Positions 54,888 through 64,000 of a stretch of DNA of 64,000 nucleotides are shown here, in pieces (positions within the stretch are counted from its first letter, which is position 1; each line of letters starts with the position of its first letter). The stretch is from Trema orientale. Taxonomy: Eukaryota; Streptophyta; Magnoliopsida; Rosales; Cannabaceae. The position numbers and the translations under genes were made by a program. The notes beneath the pieces are model-generated. The model did not search any database. It saw only the letters and a program-made list of their open reading frames with translations, and was not told the origin of the DNA. The stretch spans positions 436,853 through 500,852 of the forward strand of contig JXTC01000111.1 of assembly GCA_002914845.1 (NCBI GenBank). Direction: 5' to 3'.

Positions 54888-56665
54888 TTAAATAGTTTCC
54901 AGAATTCCAATTGAAAACATTGTCCAAAGGTTTATATCTTTCAAACCATTGTAAAATATTATTTCAAATCAAATTTATTATCCAAAGGTTTAAACATTCC
55001 AAACTACTATAAAACATCACATCAAAACTAATATATATCTATTCAAGTTAAGCACATAACAGGCAATACAAACAATGATATATCTGAACCACCAAAGACT
55101 GGTGACCGTAAGTATGTAATATAGTATGAGTCACCCAAATGGGTGACTGCACATATGTACTGTGTCCGAGTCACCTAAGCTGGTAACTATGAGTATGATA
55201 TGTAGTCCGAGTACCCTAAATAGGGTACCATAAGTCCGAGTACCCTGAAAGGGTACCGTAAGTCCGTCGACGGCATAGGTATAACGAGTGCATGCAATGC
55301 TATATGTATGACATGAATGAGAATATGTATCATTTTTCATAAAATTATAAAACAGACCATGCAGTGTTTTTAGTTAACCAAGTTGAGTTCTCAAAATTAA
55401 TTTCTTATTTAAATTAGGTTTTATAAAAATTTCCGCAGCACAACAACTGTTTTCATCAAAATCAATAAAATCAAGTTCTTATAGAAAATAGTTCTAAAAC
55501 AAGATAATTTCACATGCTAACTAGTGTGATGCAGTTTAAATATCAAATGGTGATAAAATATGCATAAATCACATTTTGATCAAATATTTCACAAAATTCT
55601 ATATTATTTATAATATGTAAAAATCAAAATTAAACAAATTTGAACATCAAGTAATCGAATCCCTACCTTAACCGAGTGACTAGATAGCACTACGATGTAA
55701 TCGAGAGTGTTAAGCATCATTTAGCGGTCGTTCGGAGGGTCGGGAGTCGTTTTCGAAACTTCGATCTTTTGCTTTGAAATGTCATTTTCCAAAGGAACCT
55801 CGAATGGAGAAACAGACATCTCCACTGAATTCTTAGCAACTAAATTAGCTAATTAGACATATAACTTGACTAATTCAGGCTCAGGCCAAAAACTGACCTC
55901 GTGACACGTAAAACGAGATAGAATTGGTACTGTCCGATCTTATTTTTCGTGACGGTCACCAAACGTACTCAATATATATATATATCAAAATTCATGTTTT
56001 CACGAGTACATCACAAATATGAGGTTTATTTGACAATCTCATGACTCGATTAAAAAGTCAACATGCAAAACTAAAAACTAAAAACTATTTATCATGGCAA
56101 ATTTTAATTCGAATAAATTCGAGTTGAGATATATATATAAGGTGAAAGATCGTGTTGAAACAAGTTGAACAAGCCCATTTTCATGCCGTGAAGTCGTCGG
56201 AATTTTCACCGACGACGTTTTCCTCTCTGCGGTCAAGTTGTCAGCAGCGGTGCTACAGGTAGGCATGGATGACAGGGCCACAGTTATGGCTAGGTTCTCG
56301 GGGCCGGAGATTCGACTAGTGCCGGTCTTATCACATGAAAACGGTAGGAGACACATCGACGGGGAAGTTGCAGTGGTGGCCGCTTTCGAAGAGAGAGAGG
56401 GAGCTGGGAGAAATCGGGAGAAGAAAGAGAGGGAAGGAGAGAAAAAATGAGTGGGTCACGTTGCATCCAATAAATGGCCACCAGGTCTACATTTTAGTCC
56501 TTATCTCAAAATTTTCCTCCAATAAGTCCCTCAAAATTTCTATTTAACCCCCATTTTTGAAAAATTCTTTCAAATAAACTTAAATTCAAATTTAATAAAT
56601 TTTATTATTTATAATTTCAAAATGGTAAAAGACCATAATACCCTTTAATATTTCGGGATTTTACA
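54888..56665. repeat. Dispersed LTR-like repeat, copy 2
   Basis: Homologous to 16784-18835. The hairpin array at about 55120-55270 is cleaner than in copy 1 (GAGTACCCTAAATAGGGTACC, GAGTACCCTGAAAGGGTACC). A purine-rich segment is at 56385-56450. It ends TTTCGGGATTTTACA at 56665, which pairs with the TATCACGACC start of copy 1 as TG(T)CACG..TACA. Open frames across 56078-56547 lie in the GC-rich part and are not conserved in copy 1. Confidence 0.6.
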
Positions 56666-56811
56666 GAGCTATGTTGGAAGAAAAAAGTGGAAGCAAGGAA
56701 CAGAGTCAGAATTTTCAGATAAAAATGGAATTAGAAAGGTGTGTCGTTGGTATGAGATAAAAGATGCGGGAAACACAAAATAAAGGGATAAAAGAATATA
56801 TATATATATAT

Positions 56812-57055
56812 GGCACCAATCCAGTAGTTTTTTTTTTTTTTTTACCTACACATAGGTATCATTTTGGCTAATGAAAATTTATTATGCATCTTTTTTTATT
56901 GTAAAAAATAGGAGAGAGAAATTGCATTAATGATGGACGTCTTTTCATGCACCTCACTATAACCGTTGGATCACCATTAGATGATATTGATCCAATGGCT
57001 AAAAGAAAAAATACCTATACATAGGTTAAAAAAAAAATACCTACTGGATTAGCAA

Positions 57056-57057
<2 letters not shown>
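56812..57057. mobile_element. (TA)n-associated MITE family, copy E
   Basis: The cleanest copy: starts GGCACCAATCCAGTAG, has ACCTACACATAGGTATCATTT, a centre CCGTTGGATCACCATTAGATG, and ends ATACCTATACATAGGT...CTACTGGATTAGCAAC. It is flanked by (TA)n on both sides (56797-56811 and 57060-57091). Confidence 0.75.

Positions 57058-57059
<2 letters not shown>

Positions 57060-57091
<32 letters not shown>
57060..57091. repeat. (TA)n microsatellite
   Basis: A perfect TA run of about 15 units adjoining MITE copy E. Confidence 0.9.
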
Positions 57092-57093
<2 letters not shown>

Positions 57094-58190
57094 TCCTAGT
57101 AATTTTTTAACTCCCGAAATAGGAGAGAAAACTTAAACAACTTGCAATGAAGACACATTTACTTATTAGTCCACAATTTTAAAAGTGATATATTTAACAA
57201 AGATAAATAGTAATTTCATCAATCCATCAAAAAAAAAATAGTAATTAATTTCGTCAAATTATGTATTTATTTTTTCATTCATACAAAATGGAACAATATG
57301 AAAGAACATTATTCTTCTTATATATATATATATATATTTGAAACTCTCCTCCGCTTTTACTTTCCTTTGTAACAAACAAAACGTACTGTAATGGTCAAAT
57401 TAAAGCCATATGTGAGAATGATTATATTTATATCTGTTGTGTGACTTATTAAAAATAAAAATTTTACATTATCAACAGATGTTGCTATAATTTGAGTTTG
57501 ATCGATACGTCAAGTTATGATCGAGAACAGGACACATGTTATAAGCATTGAACCACATTTTTTTTGTCAATTTAAGTCACGGTTTAACGTCACCATGCTA
57601 ACTTTGTGCCAAAGAGTTGAAGACTTATATTTGACACATGGGTGTTTTGGGATCACCATTGACCAGAGAATAGAGTGGCTGAGAATATATCTTCTAAACG
57701 TTGCTTTCTTTGCGACATTATTTCTCTTCCTCAAATTCCTTTCAAATTGTTGTCATCATTATTTAATAACTTCTCAATTTGTGGGGTTATTTTGCGTATT
57801 AAGGTTATCGTTGTCATAATCGAGAATGAATAAAGAGAATACTGTGGACAATTGACAAGGTTCGAGGATGCCAAAAATTGTGAAATAATGGTTGGTAAGT
57901 TATGACTACCAATACTAGTCTTCTTGTAGGAACATTTTTATAGCTGACGTGGTTGAATTTGATACCAAAAGTTGCAAAATAATGGTTGATAGCATTTGGT
58001 TGCATAGTAGAAATGGTAAAAGAATAGTAATGATAATAGGAATGGAATCATAAAAGATATTGATTATGTGTGTTTCAAAATTACTATTTTACGATTACAC
58101 TAATTATATTACTCAATTACAAGTTCATATGAAGAATCTGAAGAAAGCAAATATAAAAAGCAAAAAAGAGGGAGAAAAAAACTAAATTTA
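57092..58190. other. Intergenic, no supported gene
   Basis: AT-rich. A word of the form AAATTGTGAAATAATGGTTG occurs at about 57874 and, diverged, at about 57970. The 100-codon open frame at 57517-57819 starts with ATG but shows no motif; it could be chance. Confidence 0.4.
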
Positions 58191-59800
58191 GCAAATTAAT
58201 ATTGTCCACCAGCAACCTCTTGCTTCTCTAAGAGAAGTCTTTGTCACACGTGCTAAGCAGCTCATGGTACCACTATGACGAGCTGTTGTCATTGTTGTTG
58301 CAACAGTTAGAGGAATTCCGCTACTGTTGCAACAGTTAATATTGCAACAATGAAGTATTAAATGTGTGCTATAGGCAAAACAATCACAATAACGCAACTA
58401 AAAGAAAATAAATGACACCAGAGATTTTTACATGGTTCGGCTATTTTTCAATAACCTACTCCATGGGGCCACGCCTAGAGAAAGAAACATATTAGTAGAA
58501 ATTTTTAAAGTACAAACACCAATGACTTAAACAAGAAAGACTCCCTCATATCTTGATGCACTGTGTTTGACTCTTCACTCAATATGTTCAGCGAGCTCCA
58601 CTCGTTTTACTTGACTCCAAGCTCTTGAACTCCCTTCAATAGCTGGATCAATCTTCTCTGCTACAGCGTGCTTTCAGTTCCACACACTAGGACTCCCCCC
58701 TACGCACTAGAACCTATCTTCTCCCGAAGAGCACTCAGCCCTTCTTCCGAAGGACTTTTACAATCTCAAGTGGTTTTTCTAGAGCTAATCACTCTAAGAA
58801 CATTCAAGGCTCACACAAAAACAAATTCCCAAAACTCTTTTACAAACGCTCTCTTTTTCTCATAGTTTGGGCACAAAATAAAAGCTCTATTGTAGTATAG
58901 TTTTCTCTCTGAAGTGCATGCAAATCTCTTGGACTTGGTGAGCTTTTATAGATGAATTTCCAGCCCCAATGGTCGTCCATTATAGTGTGAATAGGCTGAA
59001 ATCAAATAAGGAAAGAGTTAATAACAAAATCAAAATCTTTCCATAAATATTGTAATCAGCCAGAAAGTTGTTTCTGAACAATTACTAGGAAAATGTCTAG
59101 ATTCATGATTGCTCCTTTGATTCGGTTTGGACATATTTTGGACAGCTGGAAATCTTCATTTAACCTGCCAAAGATTGATAATTATCCTAAAAAATCATAT
59201 CTCAATCAATATCAATCAAAAGCCAAGATTTAAGAAAATTAACCAATCTTTCCTTAAATATCCGGAGGTGTTACAACGGATCAGAAAATCTGATCACAAC
59301 AATTCATCAAATCAATTCAATTAGCTAATGGAAACTTAATTAATTGATGAGTAATTTCCAGCAATAATTCAGGACGAAAATCCTTATGAATTCACTTCAA
59401 GAACCTGTCCAAATTCATTGATTAGCAAGATGCAATCAGATATCAATCAAGGACAAAAGAATGAGGAAATAATCAATGATATATATGGTAAATATAAAAG
59501 AAATTGATTGAAAATTGATAGAAAAATATCCTAACCAGCTTTGTATGAAATTCTATTTATATTTCACCTATATTATCACCAGAATCATCAAATATGGAAA
59601 CAAAACACGTTTGTGCACATTCTAGAAGGTTTCCATATAAAGAAAAACGCAAGTTTTGTTTTATAAAGAGCTTCAGACTTGTTGCAATAACTTCAGATTT
59701 GTTGCAACAACAACAGACTTGTTGTAACAACAACTTCTTTTTTATCAACTTGAGTTCTTAAAACTTTGCCATTTAGAATGCCAAACTTTTGGACCTAACA
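58190..59800 (-). repeat. 3' LTR of the SIRE-like element
   Basis: The inner end is defined by TGTTAGG (59800-59794) after the polypurine tract. The outer end is uncertain and set at about 58190 where the text changes. It contains the ACCATGTAAAAATCTCTGG / GGTTCGGC-type text near 58412-58440, which recurs in SIRE-like LTRs, and three exact TGTTGCAACA palindromes. No gene within. Confidence 0.6.
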
Positions 59801-60093
59801 ATCTCCTCCTTTGGCATCTTTTTGGCAAAATCAATATGAGAAAGAACACAAAGAACTCAAGTATAAAAACCTGCAAAACAGATGGTTAAATTTCCACATC
59901 AAAAACGACTTGCTCCCCTTAAAAATCACAATACTAAGAATGTGATATAAATCATAGAAAGCTCCCCCTGAAAATAATATCACATGATCAAAATGTCATG
60001 ATCTCAAAACAAATATCCAAAAAATTCTCATGATCTCCCTTTTTTTGTCAAAAGAGGGCCAAAGCAACAAAATAACAAACCAAACATGAAGTC

Positions 60094-61400
60094 TTAAATT
60101 AAAAACAAATGAAGAGAAATTTCTGGAAACAAAAGAAAGAAAGCTCCATGCAGCAAGTTCCCGCAAAGCAAACAAAAAAGGTCACAGCTGCATCTTCTTG
60201 TAGCATTTCTTGGCTTGCTTTTTTGGACTTGTTGCAACAGGTGGAGATATCGGTACATCAGGTTGGGAAGATCCAGAAGGATGAGGAGCAACAGCTGATG
60301 GAGCAGCAAAGACGGCTGTCAACCGGTTAAGAATCTCATGTTGAACTTTTTCAATGACCTCCAGTCGCTCAGTCTGCTTGACCTGATCAGCTTCCAAATT
60401 CTCCAGCTCCGTAGACTCTTGAGACACCACACCAGAGGATGTTGCAATAGGTGAAGACTTCTTGGCAGTAGCTGTTTTCTTCTTAATTTGGCACTTGTTA
60501 CAACAGGTGGTTAGCAACCTCTTTGCCCTTCAACCTGTAAGAAACAGTAGGCAGAACTGAAGAGAGAAAATGTAGCAAAGAAAGAAGAAGAAAGAGAGGA
60601 CATTTAGCCAAAGAAACAAGGGTTGAGGAAAATCAATTTCACAGCATATATGCACAAAACTCCAGAAAAAAAATGATTTTAGGAAACTGAAAAATTCAGA
60701 AGATTCTTGCTAAAACCAAAACAAGAACATTGGAAGCATTGTTGCAACAGTGGTGACAATTTGCAAATATAAAATTGAAAGTCCCTTTTTTTTTATTTAA
60801 ATCAAAGAGTATGAAAAATAGAAAAGCTGGCCAGATTATGACAAAAATCCTCAATATTTTTAAATGAAATAAACTCAAAATCGATGAACTAGCTGATTTA
60901 TTCTAAACATAAAAATGATTCTAAAATTAAATTAATTCTAAAATTCTTGTCAAATTAATTTACTGAATTATAGGACTTACTGAATGAGCTGGATTGAGTA
61001 ATGACTAACAAATCTTTTTCTTGATCTCATGAAATTTTCTTCCACTTTTCACATATGTAAATTGTGCTGCATCTATTTCTTTCTTTTTTTTTATATAATC
61101 TTCAGCACATTTATTTTCACATAAACAGTAGCTTTCACTCTAGTCACTGAGGTAGCCATTTTCACACGGTAGATTATCCTCTACATATTTTGTGATACAT
61201 AGGCCCAAATTACTCATAGACGGCTTTCACTCTTCAGTGTTAGGTAGCTTTTTCTGTTTATGATGCCTGTAAACACAATATTTTCAACACAAGAGATCAA
61301 TTACATGTTTGCCAGTCAAAATCCAATCCAGATTAGTCAATTTATCCTATGCAACGAAAAATTCAAATAACAAGAATCTCATAATCAATCTAATTAAACA
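60094..61400 (-). other. 3' non-pol spacer of the SIRE-like element
   Basis: Between RNase H and the polypurine tract, where SIRE-type elements often carry an extra (env-like) frame. A 111-codon open frame at 60517-60182, rich in Ser/Pro/Lys with an ELENLEADQVKQTERLEVIEK helical stretch, may be its remnant but has no diagnostic motif. The rest (60540-61400) is non-coding. Confidence 0.4.
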
Positions 61401-61407
61401 ATCAAAT

Positions 61408-61700
61408 TTATGAAAAGAATAAATTAACTTTTTCTAAGATCTTAATATTTCTCCAAATAAAAATACAGGGATAATTCATGCAATTCTCGGCCAGAATAAA
61501 ATAAAAAGAAAAAGAACAAATTCCAAAATCTTTCTTTAGGAAATCAAACCTCACAAAATCAAGGGCTTTACTGAATATATCAGCAAGTTGTCTTTCTGTT
61601 TCTACAAAATCCAAAGCAATTGTCTTGTATTCAACTAAATCTCTGATGAAATGATTGACAAAAACTTGAACTCTAGATTGAGAAGTAGAAACAAACACAA
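61408..61700 (-). pseudogene. copia RNase H C-terminus (SIRE-like)
   Basis: Reads NHFIRDLVE...ERQLADIFSKALD, the conserved tail of copia RNase H, then a stop near 61408. Nothing of RT or integrase precedes it: the frame abuts the protease region within about 50 bp. Confidence 0.85.
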
Positions 61701-61746
61701 TTTCATTTTCATAAATTTGTGTAATGATAAATCAAAAACAAAATAT

Positions 61747-62667
61747 TTAAAAAGGTGTTTTGTCTACTCCCCCTTCCTTGTAGCCTCTCTCAATAAGCAA
61801 ATTGGTCAATCTTTCACTATTTATCATCTTAGGAGCCTTCTTCTGAGATAAGGTATAGTAATTATCCAAAGATCTATACCCTTCCAAAATGCACTTACCT
61901 GAAGTGTCCAGAAGTTGACACTTTTCATTGGTGAACCTAACATGTAAGTTCAAATCATACAATTGACTTATGCTAATAAAATTAGCGTTAAGTTCTTCTA
62001 CATGCATCACTTCCTTCAAATTAGGAAATCCATCAATTTCAAGAGTTCCTATGCCAAGAAGTACTCTTCCTTTGACTCCATCACCAAAGGTTACCATACC
62101 TTTAGAAACAGGTTTGTAATTTGCCAGAATGGTCTTGTCACCTGTCATATGCCTGGAACATCCACTATCAAAGTACCAAGAGTTAGTAGTACCGGTACTT
62201 AGACATGAAAGAGAAGCAAAATAATTAAGATCTGACTTTCTTACTCACACTTTTTTGGAATTATTTTTCAAATCAATTTTAGGTCTTGGTGTGTTTCTTA
62301 GAAGAGAACCCACAAATAAATTTTTAAAATAATGATTTTCCAGAAAATTCATCATTGTAAAATATCTAGGCCTTATGTGACCTTTAATTCCACAAAAATG
62401 ACAAGTGGATATGAATTTCTTACCTTTGATTGCTGTGGACGAATCTGTTGTTGCAACAGCAGGGACATGTTTTCTATTTTCATCAAATTTTCCTACTGTT
62501 GCGACAGTAGACACAAAACTAATACCACATCTGATTACTGAGTTGTTACAATAGGTGTCCTGATAGGTGCTGAAATATTTTTTGATCTTTCTGTTATAAC
62601 AGCAGACGCACAGGGTGGAGCAGAAACTGATTTTTCTTTCACAAAAATAGTTTTTGTTCCTGAACAT
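61747..62667 (-). pseudogene. copia second knuckle and protease region (SIRE-like)
   Basis: CHFCGIKGHIRPRY (about 62405-62360) is a CCHC knuckle whose last Cys is Tyr. A TGA replaces Trp at 62247-62245. The protease signature FDSGCSRHMTG follows (about 62175-62143), with ILANYKPVSKGMVTFGDG and the flap/GAG-pre-integrase start. It ends abruptly at 61747 after GVDKTPF where integrase should begin. Confidence 0.85.
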
Positions 62668-62949
62668 TCACCTTTAAAACCAAGTCCAGAAACATCACTG
62701 AAAGATTTTCCAGATGATAAAATAAGATCTAATTGAGAAGAACCAGAATTGAGCATTTGAAGAGATTTTATAGTTCTATCAAGCTCAAAAGAAACTTCTT
62801 TCAATTTCTTATCTTTTTCATCAACTTGTAATTCTAATTCTTTCAATCTTTTTAATGAATTTTCCTTAAAATTAAGTAACTCAGAATTAGAACTTACCAA
62901 GTTTCAGTTTTCAGCACAAAGTCTTATCCATTGAGAGTACAATTTTTCT
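62535..62949 (-). pseudogene. Coiled-coil part of SIRE-like gag
   Basis: Two nonsense codons (TAA at 62951-62949 after GEA, TGA near 62901) separate it from the main gag frame. The segment KRLKELELQVDEKDKKLKEV is a heptad-rich helix, followed by SGSSQLDLILSSGKSF and GLGFKG, typical of SIRE-type gag tails. Ends in a frameshift at about 62540. Confidence 0.8.
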
Positions 62950-63977
62950 TATGCCTCTCCAAGTGATTCCTCATCTAACTCTGAATCATCACTGTTGTCA
63001 GAACTAACTTCAGCTATGTTGTCCTCTGGTTTTACAAATTGTGTTGCAACATCATTGACATCCGCAATATTGTTGTAACAACCAGTCTCTGTTTCAACGG
63101 AACCTGCAACTTCCTGCAATTTCAAATGTGAACCAGAAAACAAAGAGGCAGTGAAAGCAATATGATTACTTGCATTGCTATCATCTTCATCTTGGCTGCC
63201 ATCAGACTCTTCATCATTCCATGGTGTGGCATATGATTTTGATTTCTTTTTAAGAGTGTTAGCACATTCGGATTGGATATGACCAAATCCACCACATTCC
63301 CTACACTTAACATCCTTACTATTAAAAGAATCAAAAGATTTAGAGGAAGAATTACCTTTGGAGGATTTGGATATGGAGGAATTAGGCTTCGATGACTTGC
63401 CTACTTTCTTTAAGAATTTTTTGAAATTTTTCGTCAGTAGGGCAAGACTGTCACCTTCATCTTCCTCAATCTTTTGTATAGATTTGAAAGCAATGGACTC
63501 ATCCTTTCTTTTGTGTTTCAAAGTCACTTCAAAAGCATGAAGAGAACTCATCAGGTCTTCCACCTTCATAGTGTCAAGATTCTTGCTTTCTTCAATCGCA
63601 ATGATCTTAGGCTGAAAATGATCTGAGAGTGACCTGACAATTTTTCTCACAATAACAGCCTCAGGAATCTTTTCACCAAGAGCAAAAGACTCGTTAGCAA
63701 TGTCACACAATTTTGTATAAAAATAAGAAAGTGAATCATCTTCATCCATACGTAATTTTTCAAATCTAGTAGTAAGAGACACGAGTTTATTACGCTTAAC
63801 ATCACCTGAACCTTCAAAATGAGTTTGAAGGATTTCCCATGCCTCTTTGGCAGTTTCACACAAAGAAATCAACTTGATTTGCTCTATATCACACCCATTG
63901 AAAATGGCATGTAAAGCTTTGGTGTTGTAACTTGCCAGCAAATCATCCTGGGGTGACCAATCAATCTCGGATTTCAA
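62949..63977 (-). pseudogene. SIRE-like copia gag, 5' end outside window
   Basis: A 342-codon open frame with the UBN2 gag domain (AKEAWEILQTHFEGSGDVK, EKLRM, AVIVRKIVRSL) at residues about 1-150 and the zinc knuckle CRECGGFGHIQSEC (about 63303-63262), then an acidic DEDDSNAS/DNSDDSELDEES tail. The frame appears to continue past the right edge, so the Met at 63977 is probably internal. It forms the capsid-like particle in active elements. Otherwise uninterrupted until TAA at 62951. Confidence 0.85.
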
Positions 63978-64000
63978 GGAGATTGTTCCATTATCAGCTT

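Larger units (their letters stand above)
58190..64000 (-). mobile_element. SIRE/Maximus-like Ty1/copia element, internally deleted
   Basis: On the minus strand: gag with long C-terminal extension, a coiled-coil segment, a second knuckle, protease, a direct jump to the C-terminal end of RNase H, a long 3' spacer, polypurine tract (GCCAAAGGAGGAGATTG, 59813-59797), and a 3' LTR beginning TGTTAGGTCC at 59800. Integrase and reverse transcriptase are missing, lost in a deletion near 61700-61750. The 5' LTR lies beyond the right edge of the window. The long gag with KELE coiled coil and the TGTTAGG LTR start fit the SIRE/Maximus lineage. Confidence 0.85.

Noticed and set aside
57517-57819. 100-codon open frame with ATG
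   Set aside because: No domain, no homologue within the window and no codon-use contrast with the AT-rich background; cannot be told from chance.
1-64000. Ordered tandem or spaced repeats as a CRISPR array or replication origin
   Set aside because: No array with regular unique spacers exists; the sequence is plant nuclear and the repeats are transposon-derived or microsatellites.

Overview
This is nuclear DNA from a flowering plant, almost certainly a eudicot. It is strongly AT-rich and packed with Ty1/copia, LINE, hAT, CACTA-like and MITE sequences. Its only credible host genes are eukaryotic, intron-containing cytochrome P450s. I see no rRNA, convincing tRNA, CRISPR or bacterial-type operon. 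The species cannot be fixed from the sequence alone.

The window holds a small cluster of four related P450 loci that look like the CYP93 family (flavonoid/isoflavonoid-type microsomal monooxygenases). Two are apparently intact two-exon genes facing each other: P450-1 on the + strand (30125..32727, 506 aa) and P450-2 on the - strand (45265..42660, 507 aa). By eye they differ at about 25 residues. Two are - strand pseudogenes. Psi-1 (7323..819, exon 2 not in view) is split by a complete 5.6-kb copia element lying between 5-bp target duplications. Psi-3 (40923..37584) has lost its start codon and splice donor, carries several small insertions, and has a 4.1-kb hAT transposon at its 3' end. Flanking blocks are shared among the copies, so the cluster arose by segmental duplication, partly inverted.

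Layout: 1-405 retrotransposon-like fragment; 406-7323 psi-1 with the copia element; 7.3-30 kb repeat-rich intergenic DNA (MITEs, a 0.9-kb foldback, CACTA-like repeats, a Harbinger-like element with a minisatellite core, a long-TIR element, a dispersed LTR-like repeat); 30.1-32.7 kb P450-1; 33.5-37.6 kb hAT; 37.6-40.9 kb psi-3; 42.7-45.3 kb P450-2; 45.9-48 kb MITE and tandem duplications; 49.4-54.4 kb a decayed LINE; 54.7-56.7 kb a CACTA end and second copy of the dispersed repeat; 58.2-64 kb a second, internally deleted SIRE/Maximus-like copia element running off the right edge.

The most notable observations are: a family of about 250-bp MITEs (six copies) mostly set into (TA)n tracts, one sitting 10 bp from the splice donor of P450-2; an Asn in place of the usual acidic I-helix residue in both intact P450s; divergent TATA regions and a 35-nt poly(A) tract in the leader of P450-2; a tail-only poly(A) insertion flanked by 17-bp direct repeats in psi-3; and a 10-bp palindrome repeated exactly seven times across the right-hand copia element. 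I found no convincing wholly new gene system. All identities and counts were made by eye.
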